Below the pieces are notes generated by a model. That model did no database searches. It had not been told where the DNA came from and saw only the letters and a list, made by a program, of their open reading frames with translations. From Streptomyces lycii (GTDB lineage Bacteria > Actinomycetota > Actinomycetes > Streptomycetales > Streptomycetaceae): DNA of 34,387 nucleotides. This document shows positions 7,352 to 15,926 of this stretch, one piece after another. Location of the stretch: NCBI RefSeq assembly GCF_009735685.1, contig NZ_WHPN01000270.1:1-34387 (forward strand), given 5' to 3'. Made by a program: the position numbers and the translations under genes. Within the stretch, counting starts at the first letter, position 1. Every line of letters begins with the position of its first letter.

Positions 7352-8827
7352 GTGGTGGACGTAACCCTTCCCGACCAACTGGGCACAGTTGAACGAGAAT
7401 CCTGCGCTGCTGCGCGAGCAGTCATCCGAAAACTGAATCTCTCCGCGCCGCGTGAGCCGAGCACGGGACAGCAGGAAGTCGCCTTTATACCGGTGACCCG
7501 CGCGCAATGGAAAACAGTGCTGAGGGAAGCCGACCTGTCCGGGCTTCAGCGGGAGACCGACGAGAAGGTTACGGAGATCCTGCGCCTGCGGACCGCTTCT
7601 GGCCGAACCGTCGGGAAGCAGCTTCCGGAGTTGCTGCGGAGTCTCCACGCGCCGGTTGTTGCCTTGGGCGCTGTCGCAGAAGAGGTGTCCCGGTTCAGTC
7701 CGTCCCGTACGAGCGCGGCAGAGCGACGGTTGGCGACTGACCTGGCGCGAGCGAATCGGAGCGAGGCTCAAGCGCTGTTCGCCTGCCTGGAACAGGGATG
7801 GGCGGAGTCTGCTTGGTCTGCAGTACGGCGGTATGCTCTCGCGGCCCAGGCGGCCGGGCGAACTCTGGAAGCTGCCGCCAAGACTGATCACGCCGGCCTT
7901 CCTTACGAGGACGTCTACCAGCGAACGCTTGGGGTGTCGGCCGAGCAAGTGGGTCCCGGGTCGGGTGTGGCGTCGCGGGCCCGCCTCTTGGCCGCTTGGT
8001 CGGCAGCCCCGCAGATGCTCGATCATCGGCTGCGCCGGAGCATGAGACATCTGATCGATGACTCGCTGCCCCTAACGGTGATACTTCTCCATCACCTTGC
8101 CGTCCTAGCGATCTCCGATCGCCCCTTGGTAACGCACCGTGCTGCCCTCCTGGGACGTGACCTGGTGACGTCCCATCTGAAGTCCGATCCGGAACTGGCA
8201 TGTTCAGTGCTGGCACGACACGTCGCTCGAGAACCGGAGATGGTGTCCGCCCATCGAGGACAGATCTCCTACCTCGACGCTTACTACGAGGAGGAATACC
8301 AGGAAGAAAAGGCGCGGGCGGTCATGGACCTGCACCGGGCCGTGCTGGAAGCAGACGTCAGGCGCACGGCTGTTGTGGTACTGGAACTGCTGGGAAGGAC
8401 GGTTCCGCAGGGGGCCCCGCTCGCCACCGTCCGGGATCTGCTGGCCGCTCAAGACGGTCAGCCGCTGTGCAAGTTGCTTGCCTCGACGATCCGCTCTGAG
8501 TGGCGCAACGCGAACGCCCACGAGGACTTCCGCTGGGACCCTGTCAACGGCACACTCCTCTTGGGCGGACGGCCAGCCGATCTCGACGAGGTACTGGACG
8601 CAGCGCTCCGCGCTCGCGCCATTTGCCGCGGGCTCGAGCACGGAGTCGCAGTGGCCTACGCACAGAACGCATCGCTGGTCATCCGGGGCGCGGAGGACTC
8701 GAACTACGTCGGCCGGGACCTCTCCATACTCCAGGCAGCTGGAGAAGCCAGATTCCCGGTGCTGGACATCCGGCGCCATGGCAGTCTCGTGCGGCTGGAC
8801 GTGCCCACGTCTCCGTTGAGAGCCTGA
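7352..8827 (+). CDS. Putative HEPN-domain protein, start uncertain
   Basis: About 491 aa, mostly helical, family not recognised. The clearest signal is SEWRNANAHEDF near residues 382-393: Arg385-Asn...His390 matches the RNxxxH catalytic motif of HEPN RNases, which act in abortive-infection and toxin-antitoxin systems. The surrounding helices (VVLELLGRTVPQG before, ALRARAICRGLEHG after) fit a HEPN bundle. The start is uncertain: GTG 7352 begins the protein-like sequence VVDVTLPDQLGTVER, while an in-frame start at 7229 adds a basic stretch that looks untranslated; no strong ribosome binding site is visible, and truncation at the island end is possible. The gene runs directly into the next reading frame. 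Confidence 0.6.
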   Translation: MVDVTLPDQLGTVERESCAAARAVIRKLNLSAPREPSTGQQEVAFIPVTRAQWKTVLREADLSGLQRETDEKVTEILRLRTASGRTVGKQLPELLRSLHAPVVALGAVAEEVSRFSPSRTSAAERRLATDLARANRSEAQALFACLEQGWAESAWSAVRRYALAAQAAGRTLEAAAKTDHAGLPYEDVYQRTLGVSAEQVGPGSGVASRARLLAAWSAAPQMLDHRLRRSMRHLIDDSLPLTVILLHHLAVLAISDRPLVTHRAALLGRDLVTSHLKSDPELACSVLARHVAREPEMVSAHRGQISYLDAYYEEEYQEEKARAVMDLHRAVLEADVRRTAVVVLELLGRTVPQGAPLATVRDLLAAQDGQPLCKLLASTIRSEWRNANAHEDFRWDPVNGTLLLGGRPADLDEVLDAALRARAICRGLEHGVAVAYAQNASLVIRGAEDSNYVGRDLSILQAAGEARFPVLDIRRHGSLVRLDVPTSPLRA

Positions 8828-9399
8828 GAGAGGCGTTTCGTGCGATCCTCAGGGCCGCCATCGCGGACCCCAGCGTCGAGTGCTGGGAACTACGTCAGGC
8901 CTCTCCTGACCGACCTCTGCTGCACGTGGACCGTACGGGAACATGTGCCGGGCTCCAGGTCGCGGAGCCCCTATGGGACACTGCCGACCCCCTGCCTTTC
9001 GCCGCTCTCCCCCTGCTGGCAAATGCCATGACCAATGCGGGAGAACCCGCCGAGACAACAGCGTCAACGGTTCTCTGCCTGGCAGCTGCCCACGTCCTCG
9101 GTGAACGAGACCGCTTGTCGCCTGCCCTTGCACACGGGGATTCAGCCGCCAAGGACGAGTTGATCAGCACCACGAAGCTGATCAGCGGCGGCGCCAAGGC
9201 GGCAGCGCACCTGATGGAGGGGGCAGCCCACCGCAAGTTGCTGGCCTTCGCTGAAGTTCTTGCCGGAGAGTGCCACCGCTTGAAGAGCGCTCCCCCCTTC
9301 GCACTTGTTCACGAGTTTGTGCCGGCGTATCGGGCCCTGCGGAGGCATGGGCCAGCTCGCCTCCCATGGATCACAGGACTCCACGAGTCTGCCGTCTGA
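8824..9399 (+). CDS. Unknown protein coupled to the HEPN-motif gene; CTG start or frameshift
   Basis: Unrecognised protein of about 191 aa, with helical sequences such as SLREAFRAILRAAIADP at the N terminus and STTKLISGGAKAAAHLMEGA in the middle. There is no ATG, GTG or TTG in a sensible place: the frame begins to look like protein at the end of the HEPN-motif gene, and the only start-like codon there is CTG 8824, overlapping the upstream stop as CTGA. The next GTG, near 8928, would cut off about 35 well-formed residues. So it starts at a rare CTG with translational coupling, or it is joined to the upstream gene by a frameshift (programmed or mutational). Close pairing suggests the two work together, possibly as toxin and partner; that is inference. 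Confidence 0.5.
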   Translation: MREAFRAILRAAIADPSVECWELRQASPDRPLLHVDRTGTCAGLQVAEPLWDTADPLPFAALPLLANAMTNAGEPAETTASTVLCLAAAHVLGERDRLSPALAHGDSAAKDELISTTKLISGGAKAAAHLMEGAAHRKLLAFAEVLAGECHRLKSAPPFALVHEFVPAYRALRRHGPARLPWITGLHESAV

Positions 9400-9549
9400 G
9401 ATCCCCGACACGGTCAAGCTCAGATCACGCTTCAGAATCCAGCGCGCGGGCGAGATGGCCGACAGCTGATCACCCGGGCCGAGGATCAGGACTGCTTGGC
9501 GCCCTTCGTCGTGGTACGAGGGTTCGGAACCCGAGTTCTGGTCCGCGGC

Positions 9550-10704
9550 CTACCCCTTTCCGTCCAGCCCCAGGGACTGCTTGATGTTCTCGTAGTCGAC
9601 GACGGGCGTGCCGATCCTGGCCACCGTGTGCCCGTGCGAGGTCAGCATGGCCTCGGCGAACGGGCTGTCCAGCGTGGCGACGCGGGTCCACGAGCGGACC
9701 TCTGCCAACGGGATAGACCGCACGATCTCGAAGTCGACCAGGAGGTCCGGGATGTCGAGGTACTTGGGCAGAATCCGGTAACGGGCGTTGTTGTCGCGGA
9801 ACATCTCCAGAGCCGCGTTCCGCTCCCGGCTCCCCTTGACGGGGGATCCGGCCTCGATCCAACGAGCAATCAAGGGCGCTTCGCTCAACGGAACCGCCTT
9901 GGCGAGACGCACGTACTCGGCCTTGGCCGTGCGGTTGCCGCCGATGGGCAGGTCCTCGTAGAGGTCGCACGCAGGGGTGAGGACGAGCCACCAGCCGTCC
10001 TGGGGGTCCCGCAGAACGTCTGCCGCGGTCACGTGCTTCGTGACCGGCGGCATCAGGTACATCCGGGCGGTCGACGCGTGTCCCATCACACGGTCCTCGG
10101 AGGAACCGAGCGCGGCTCCGAGGGCCTCGACCGCGTTCTCCTTCAGCCAGGCCGCCAAGCGGTGCACGAGGACGGGGGCGATCTGGCTACGGTCGACAGC
10201 CCCGAGCCGGTCCCAGTTCGGGGCGATCTCGTCCCGCAGGAATCCGCGCACGTGCTCGTCCACGAGGGCGGTGATGCGCCGGGTGAGGACCGGGACACCG
10301 GACTCAAGGCCGTCCCGTATCGCGGTGACGGCGTCGTCCAGTCGGTTCTTCGGGACCACCTGGATGAGCGGTGGCTGCGCCAGGTCGCTCACCTGCTCCG
10401 CTAGGCCAGTGCAGAAGACGACCGGCACCCAGCGGGTCTTGGCTATCCGGTCGTACAGTTCCCGGCCTTGGAGGTTGGGGTGCGCGGTGGAACCACTTCG
10501 TGTCGCGTCCCTGACATCTAAAACAACCAGATCGAACGCCTGGGTCTCCAGCAGGCGTTCAGCTTCGTCGAAATCGTTCTCGACGTGGATGTCGAGCGTT
10601 CCGAGGTCCGAGAGCTCCTCCACGAGCATCTCGGACAGCTCCTCCGCGATGTCCACCTCGTCCTCGACGATCAAGACCCGGTACACCGCGCCCCCCTCCG
10701 TCAC
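9550..10704 (-). CDS. Response regulator with unrecognised output domain
   Basis: 384 aa. Residues 1-125 form a complete CheY-like receiver: acidic pair in VEDE (14-16), phosphoacceptor Asp63 in DLVVLDV, Thr99 in VFCTG and Lys119 in VVPKN. The remaining 255 residues show no helix-turn-helix, GGDEF or other output domain I know; they contain WWLVLTPACDLYED and a segment around LPKYLDIPDLLVDFEIVRS. The start GTG 10704 overlaps the kinase stop as GTGA and has AAGGAG 6 bp upstream, so the pair is translationally coupled. The upstream kinase is the obvious partner. Without a DNA-binding domain the regulator probably acts by protein contact or as an enzyme, perhaps gating a defence effector; this is inference. 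Confidence 0.85.
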   Translation of the reverse strand: MTEGGAVYRVLIVEDEVDIAEELSEMLVEELSDLGTLDIHVENDFDEAERLLETQAFDLVVLDVRDATRSGSTAHPNLQGRELYDRIAKTRWVPVVFCTGLAEQVSDLAQPPLIQVVPKNRLDDAVTAIRDGLESGVPVLTRRITALVDEHVRGFLRDEIAPNWDRLGAVDRSQIAPVLVHRLAAWLKENAVEALGAALGSSEDRVMGHASTARMYLMPPVTKHVTAADVLRDPQDGWWLVLTPACDLYEDLPIGGNRTAKAEYVRLAKAVPLSEAPLIARWIEAGSPVKGSRERNAALEMFRDNNARYRILPKYLDIPDLLVDFEIVRSIPLAEVRSWTRVATLDSPFAEAMLTSHGHTVARIGTPVVDYENIKQSLGLDGKG

Positions 10705-12950
10705 CCAACTCTCCTTCTCAGTCTTGCCCTGAACGTGGCTCCGGCGAGGGGCCCTGGCGTTACCAGGGACAGATCGCCGTCGTAGAAGTCCTTCACGACG
10801 CTGCCAGCGATGCTGAGACCCAGCCCGATGCCGTCCTCCTTGTCGCTGAAGTACGTATCGAAGATCATCTCTTGGATCTCCTCGCGTACTCCGGGGCCGC
10901 TGTCGCTCACGTCGATGTCGACCTCGTCCTCGGGCGTCCGCCTCGTCTCGATGAGGATGGCGCGCTCCTTCCCCTTGGGCAGGGTGGAGAGCCAGTAGAT
11001 CGAGTTCCCTACGAGGTTGTGGACCACCTGGGAGATGTCACCGGGGTCAGCCGTCACTGTCACGTCCTCGCCGCTGACGGTGACGGTGATGCCGTGCTTC
11101 TCCAGCGTGCCCTCGTGGACGGCGACGGCCTCGTCGATCGCGGCTTGAAGGGACAGGGCGCGGGGGCGGCCTCGTCGTCGGCCGCTCAGCGGCTCTACGC
11201 GGGTGAAGAGCCGGTCCAGAGCCTGTTCCTGCGCGGTGAGGTCGACGTGCATCTTCGTGAGAGCGGAGGCGAGCTGTTCGTCCTCGTCGCGCTTGCGGCC
11301 CGCCAGCTTGTTCAGCCGGCGGAGGACGTAGGCGATCCGCGTCAGTGCCGTTCGACCGTCGTGCAGTACGACGTCGACCAGTGCCCCCAGAGTCGCGAGG
11401 CGTGAGAACTGCGAGAGGACCTCTTGGACCTTCTCGACGCTCTCGTCGATCTTTTCCTGAGCCTCCTCCAGTGCGCGGCTCAACTCGGTGTCGTCCGGGT
11501 ACTTCGCGTTGAGAACGTCCCGGACGGGCGAGAGGGTGAAGTTCTGGAACAGGCCGTGGCGGTCGCTTCCAGCACCGGAGGGGTTGTCCACGGTGATCGG
11601 ACCCGACTCGCGGCCCTCGCCCTTCGGACGGCGCAGCCCGTAGCGCCAGGTCTCGAGTCGGCTCACGGCCTGGGTCAGGACACCCTTCAGGTCCTCGTAC
11701 TCGGAAGAGTCGATGAGCCCTTCCCGGTGCGACCGGTCCCTAAGCCCGGGGTTACCGTCCGCCGATATGTACACGAAGCCCGCGACCTGGTTGTTGGAGA
11801 ACCGCATGGTGGGGTTGTTCACGCGGCGGAGGTCGAAGCCCAGCCAGTCGAAGTCGACCTCACCGAAGGGCTGCACCCGGAAGCCGTCCCGGTAGAGGGC
11901 GACACCGCTGTTGTCCTTGATCAGCTTACGGACCTCGGTGATGTTGCGGGCCCCGAGGTCGATGTTGAGCATCTCCTTGAGGGAGGCCGAGTCGAGGTCC
12001 CAGGTACGGAGGTCGAGCTTCAGGGAACCGCACTTGGGTGCCTTCCCGTGCGACGGGAAGAGGTACTGGTTCAGGGTCTCCGACTGCCCGGACGTGAGGT
12101 TGGTCATGGTCAGGTCGGCGAGACCGTTTTCGTCGATGGTCCCAATGAGGCGGTAGTGCGGATGCGCCAGAGCTTCGCTGGCCCCGACGAAACCGGTGTG
12201 GTGGTCCAACGGCCCAGCCGGAAGCGAGAGGTAGATCGCGAACTCCGGCTGGTCGGGTACGTCCAGCTCCGCAGGAGGAGGAGGGGGAAGGAGTCGGGAC
12301 AGGGACCGCTTCAGGCTCTCCACCGACTCGGCCCCCCAGTCCTGCCGAAGCCCTTCGAGCCGGACGAGGGTGCCGTGAGAGCCCGTCCAGGCGGACTGCT
12401 TCTCGCTTGCGCGGAAAGCACTTGTCACCTCGTCGAAGAGGCGTCGCGCTTGGCCGTTGTCTGCGAACACCTCGGGAGCGCCCACGTTCCACTGGACCGG
12501 TACCTGGTCGAGGTAGGCGTTCTCGGCGGCGAAGTCGCTCCAGTCGAGCCGGATGTTCACCTCGCGGCCGCCGGCCTTGCGGCTCTTGATCGCGGTCACG
12601 GCGCCGAGGCGGGCTGCGGAGAAGCGCCCAATTCCCTTTGCGCCAAGAACCCTTCGCCCGAACTGCTCGCTGCGCGGGGCACGGTGCCGGAACGGTGTGG
12701 CAATTTCCATCCAGGTGTCCCGGACGGTCTCGGGGGACATACCGTGTCCGTCGTCCCACACCTCGATGGAACCGTAGCCCTCCTCCAACGGCCCGTTGAA
12801 CCTGATCACAACCAGGCTCGCATCGGCGTCGTAGGCGTTCTTGACCAGCTCGGTGAGCGCCACACGCTCGTTGCTGATCAGTTCCTCACCGAGTGTGCTC
12901 ATCAGGCGCGCCCGGGGACGTAGGAACGTCTGTGTGTTCTCGGAGTCCAC
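10701..12950 (-). CDS. Dual-GHKL sensor: MORC/Hsp90-like ATPase fused to histidine kinase
   Basis: 749 aa with two nucleotide-binding GHKL domains. The first (about 20-200) has the Hsp90/MutL/MORC pattern: ELVKNAYDAD (N-box, Asn38), DDGHGM (66-71) and GAKGIGRF (103-110). The second is a histidine-kinase type: an H-box-like VVLHDGRTAL with candidate phospho-His530 after a coiled coil (about 490-520), N-box HNLVGNSIY (644-652), DSGPG (683-687) and GIGLGLS (707-713). No transmembrane segment is seen, so it is cytosolic. A middle region of about 250 residues has no known domain. GTG 12950 follows AGGGG. It presumably phosphorylates the coupled response regulator. NTP-driven clamp closure in the first domain could be the sensed signal, as in MORC/MutL proteins; that link is my inference. 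Confidence 0.85.
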   Translation of the reverse strand: MDSENTQTFLRPRARLMSTLGEELISNERVALTELVKNAYDADASLVVIRFNGPLEEGYGSIEVWDDGHGMSPETVRDTWMEIATPFRHRAPRSEQFGRRVLGAKGIGRFSAARLGAVTAIKSRKAGGREVNIRLDWSDFAAENAYLDQVPVQWNVGAPEVFADNGQARRLFDEVTSAFRASEKQSAWTGSHGTLVRLEGLRQDWGAESVESLKRSLSRLLPPPPPAELDVPDQPEFAIYLSLPAGPLDHHTGFVGASEALAHPHYRLIGTIDENGLADLTMTNLTSGQSETLNQYLFPSHGKAPKCGSLKLDLRTWDLDSASLKEMLNIDLGARNITEVRKLIKDNSGVALYRDGFRVQPFGEVDFDWLGFDLRRVNNPTMRFSNNQVAGFVYISADGNPGLRDRSHREGLIDSSEYEDLKGVLTQAVSRLETWRYGLRRPKGEGRESGPITVDNPSGAGSDRHGLFQNFTLSPVRDVLNAKYPDDTELSRALEEAQEKIDESVEKVQEVLSQFSRLATLGALVDVVLHDGRTALTRIAYVLRRLNKLAGRKRDEDEQLASALTKMHVDLTAQEQALDRLFTRVEPLSGRRRGRPRALSLQAAIDEAVAVHEGTLEKHGITVTVSGEDVTVTADPGDISQVVHNLVGNSIYWLSTLPKGKERAILIETRRTPEDEVDIDVSDSGPGVREEIQEMIFDTYFSDKEDGIGLGLSIAGSVVKDFYDGDLSLVTPGPLAGATFRARLRRRVG

Positions 12951-13436
12951 GCTCGCCCCTCTGACCGCTTCGCACCCGCACCCCCGCCCGAGGAGTACCA
13001 GCTGCGATCTTAACGGCGGGGAGGTCTCTGGAAACGCTGCTCAGGAGATTTGGGCAGCACGCGTGCCGGGACGGGGGTTCACGGTGGTTGCGGCACCCGA
13101 CGCCCGACGAACGGGGCACAGCCCTGTGATCGAACGTGTCTTCTAGTCCGGGGGTTCGTTGAGACAGGTGACGTTCGTGGACGTATCGCAACCGGAACAG
13201 GGTGGTCCCGAGGAGTAGCCCAGGGGGTGTCCTCTAACATGGGGTGGCTCAAGAGTAGAACACTGCATCAAGTTACCAATGGGTACGGTGAGTGGACAGC
13301 GGTGTTCACCAGGCAGGTCACCCGCGTGACAGACGAGGCTTTACGGCGGCGTGGACCGGCCGGAAGCCTTGCCTTCGCAGCGTCGTGCGTGATCTCCTGG
13401 AGGTCGTTCAGGTCGTCAGGTACGGAGGAGTGGGTC
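12951..13436. promoter_or_regulatory. Divergent control region between kinase and methyltransferase genes
   Basis: About 486 bp without a supportable gene, separating two divergent transcription units. On the minus strand TAAGAT (13007-13012) with GTTTCC 17 bp before it is a reasonable promoter for the kinase/regulator operon, about 55 bp from its start. For the methyltransferase side, TTGAGA near 13158 followed by GTATCG is a weak candidate. The long open frame extending the methyltransferase upstream to 13050 has non-protein-like composition. No repeat or hairpin stands out. Confidence 0.4.
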
Positions 13437-15413
13437 GTGGCGAAGGAGAAGGGGGCAAAAAACACGTATGGCGTGCCCCTGGAGCGGAGCGACTACCTCA
13501 AACTGGACAAGCACAGGCACCACTGTGAGCCGGACGACTTCAGGAAATGGGTCCAGTCCGGCTACGGAAAGGGCAAACACCTAGCTGTCGACCTCTTCTC
13601 GGGCGCCGGCGGGCTGAGCCTGGGCCTTGAACGGGCTGGATGGACCACCGCTGCGGCCGTGGACTTCGACGAGCGGGCTCGCGAGACGCATGCAGCGAAC
13701 TTTCCGGGAATGAGCCTTTGCGTCGACCTCGGCGATGACGACCAGCGAGGCGAATTCGTCCAGCGAATCCTGGACTCCGGAGCCGATATCGACATCGTGG
13801 CGGGAGGCCCTCCCTGCCAGCCGTTCAGTCGTGCCGGACGCAGCAAGATCCGGCACTTGGTCGAGTACCACAACCGCGACCCGCACGATCTCCGCAAGGA
13901 ACTCTGGCGCGCCTACGTCGATGTGGTGGAGCGGCTCCTTCCACGTGCCGTCCTCATGGAGAACGTCCCTGACATGGGGCTCGGCGACGACTTCAGCGTG
14001 ATCCGCATCATCGAGGCAAAGCTGGAGAGTCTTGGGTACGTGACCCAGGTGCGTCTCGTCGATGCGTGGAACTATCGCGTGCCGCAGCACAGGAAGCGTC
14101 TGATCCTCCTCGCACGGAGAGACGGTGGCGGCTTCGTGTGGGGCAAGCCGAAGAAACAGACCACCCTTCGGGATGCCATCGGTGACCTTCCTGCACTCAA
14201 TCCGGAGGCTTTGAAAGCGGTAGGTGCCCGAGTCGGCGACTACGACGAGGAGCAGGAGCCGAAGCCCTCTTCCTTCGCCAAAGAGATGCGCAGAAGGGCA
14301 GATAAGGGCGTAATTCACGACCATATGACGCGGCGGGTTCGTGAAGACGACTTCAGGATCTTCACGGTCATGGATTCCAAAACCCTCTACTCCGAGCTTG
14401 AAGAGAAACTGGAAGAGGACGAGAAGGATTTCCAGAGGTACGACGCGGAGCAATTCACCGACAAGTACAAGAAGCTGGACTGGAAGGAACTGAGCCGCAC
14501 CATCACCGCGCACATCGCCAAGGACGGTTACTGGTACATCCATCCTGAAGAGGCGCGAACGCTGACCGTGCGTGAAGCCGCGAGGATCCAGACCTTCCCG
14601 GACCGCTTTCGGTTCGCGGGTACGCGGAGCGACGCCTTCCGCCAGATTGGCAACGCGGTTCCCCCGCTGTTGGGCGAAGCCGCGGCCCGGGTTCTCCTGC
14701 CGCAAGATGTTCCCGCCGGGGACGAGGCCGCGGACAAGTGGCCGAAGGTACGCGAGGAACTGACCCGCTGGGCCAAGGAGCAGCGTGCGGGCAAGCAGTG
14801 GCACCAGTTCCCCGGTGGCCGGAAGATGAAGCCGCTCGGGGCTCTCGTCATGGCGGTGCTCTCGGGAAGCAAGCTGCACCCGAAGCAGCTCTCCGACGTG
14901 ATGGACGAGGTCGCTGGGCACAGGGAACTGACGCAGGACGTCTATCTCGCCCTCGTGAACGCGGCGCCGACAACAGCACTCCGCAAGCGTCTGGAGGGCA
15001 GGCTCAGTCCGGTCGTCGACAAGCCCGAGGTCTGGGTGAACGCGGATTCGGTTCTTGATCACAGCAAGGTGATGGGGCTCAAGCCGGCTGAGCTCGCGTT
15101 GTTCAGGCTGCTGGCGGGCGGCGACATAATGCTGGTCGGCCAGAGTGCGTTGCGGGTGGCTGCGAGGGTTCAGCAGAACGAATCGCACCTGACCAACCGA
15201 CTGACCGAGGGTCGGCTCAACCTCATCAAGCTTCTCGGCGCCGGCCGGGACGCACCGGTGCGCATGGCCGCCATCAGGTTCATCGGCGAGAACCTTTGTC
15301 GTGACAAGCAGCCCGTCTGTGGAAGCTGCCCGCTAAGCGACTACTGCCCGACCCGTCCGCAGGAGGACGAGGGAACCGAAGCCACCTTGGATGTTGCGGT
15401 AACCACAGGCTGA
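13437..15413 (+). CDS. DNA cytosine-5 methyltransferase with endonuclease III-like Fe-S C-terminal domain
   Basis: 658 aa. Residues 48-440 are a Dcm-type C5 methyltransferase: SAM motif I DLFSGAGGLSLGLERAGW (52 onward), catalytic Cys127 in GGPPCQPFS, motif VI ENVPDM, motif VIII QHRKRLILLA and C-terminal motifs REAARIQTFPDRF and FRQIGNAVPP. GTG 13437 is chosen because GGAGGAG precedes it by 7 bp. The extra 200 residues look like a HhH-GPD fold: PLGALVMAVLSGSKL parallels the first core helix of endonuclease III, and C621-x6-C628-x2-C631-x5-C637 (VCGSCPLSDYC) matches its 4Fe-4S motif in spacing and wording. Catalytic Lys and Asp appear replaced (GLKPAEL, LVGQSAL), implying a DNA-binding but glycosylase-dead module. 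It probably protects self DNA in this island. Its 3' end overlaps vsr on the other strand. Confidence 0.9.
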   Translation: MAKEKGAKNTYGVPLERSDYLKLDKHRHHCEPDDFRKWVQSGYGKGKHLAVDLFSGAGGLSLGLERAGWTTAAAVDFDERARETHAANFPGMSLCVDLGDDDQRGEFVQRILDSGADIDIVAGGPPCQPFSRAGRSKIRHLVEYHNRDPHDLRKELWRAYVDVVERLLPRAVLMENVPDMGLGDDFSVIRIIEAKLESLGYVTQVRLVDAWNYRVPQHRKRLILLARRDGGGFVWGKPKKQTTLRDAIGDLPALNPEALKAVGARVGDYDEEQEPKPSSFAKEMRRRADKGVIHDHMTRRVREDDFRIFTVMDSKTLYSELEEKLEEDEKDFQRYDAEQFTDKYKKLDWKELSRTITAHIAKDGYWYIHPEEARTLTVREAARIQTFPDRFRFAGTRSDAFRQIGNAVPPLLGEAAARVLLPQDVPAGDEAADKWPKVREELTRWAKEQRAGKQWHQFPGGRKMKPLGALVMAVLSGSKLHPKQLSDVMDEVAGHRELTQDVYLALVNAAPTTALRKRLEGRLSPVVDKPEVWVNADSVLDHSKVMGLKPAELALFRLLAGGDIMLVGQSALRVAARVQQNESHLTNRLTEGRLNLIKLLGAGRDAPVRMAAIRFIGENLCRDKQPVCGSCPLSDYCPTRPQEDEGTEATLDVAVTTG

Positions 15414-15862
15414 CAGGGCCCTCCCGGGAGAACTGGGACGCTGCGGTGTGCGGCGTGGGCGATGCGCTCGGCGGCCCGCCCGGCGTCGGCCCTGACCTCA
15501 CACTCCCAGATGCGCACTACGGTCCATCCGGCGCCTCTCGCCGCTTCGGTGTTCCTGGCGTCCCTTTCCATGTTGGTCGTGATCTTGGCTTCCCAGCGCG
15601 AGGCGTTCGGCCCTCGGAAACGCCGCGTGCCGTGGGAGGGGCAGCCATGCCAGAAGCAACCGTCGACGAAGACCGCGACGGAGTACCGGGGCAGCACGAA
15701 GTCCGCCGTGCAGCGGGGAGCGACCTCACGGTGCAGCCGAAAGCGGAGCCCGAGGGCGTGCACGGCGCTCCTGAGGGTCTTCTCCGGTCCGGTGTCCCGT
15801 ACGCGGCGGCCTCTCAGCTGTGCGCTCCAGGGCGTGCTCACCCATCCTTCGTGTGTGCTCAC
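15341..15862 (-). CDS. vsr: Very short patch repair (Vsr) endonuclease
   Basis: 173 aa. Vsr nicks next to T:G mismatches that arise when 5-methylcytosine deaminates, starting repair. The fold is clear: TGPEKTLR near the N terminus, catalytic Asp54 in ADFVLPRYSVAVFVDGCFWH, His72, probable zinc ligands Cys69/Cys74/Cys121, NASRWEAKITTNMERD and GWTVVRIWECEV. GTG 15862 is used; an in-frame GTG at 15841 with AAGGA 4 bp upstream may be the true start and loses seven residues. The gene is convergent with the methyltransferase and the two overlap by 73 bp. The pairing supports the neighbour being a 5mC-forming enzyme. The last 25 residues (TATSKVASVPSSSCGRVGQ) come from the overlap and look unstructured. 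Confidence 0.9.
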   Translation of the reverse strand: MSTHEGWVSTPWSAQLRGRRVRDTGPEKTLRSAVHALGLRFRLHREVAPRCTADFVLPRYSVAVFVDGCFWHGCPSHGTRRFRGPNASRWEAKITTNMERDARNTEAARGAGWTVVRIWECEVRADAGRAAERIAHAAHRSVPVLPGGPCQPVVTATSKVASVPSSSCGRVGQ

Positions 15863-15926
15863 GAGGCCATGCTTCCACCTTGGGCGGCCATGCCGTGGGC
15901 GTGCTCCGGGTGGCAGACTGACCTAG

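Noticed and set aside
9465..9488. Terminator between the unknown ORF and the response regulator
   Set aside because: CTGATC/GATCAG makes a 6-bp stem with a 12-base loop, too weak to call.
13050..13436. N-terminal extension of the methyltransferase
   Set aside because: Composition is not protein-like, and GTG 13437 has a strong GGAGGAG site directly before it.
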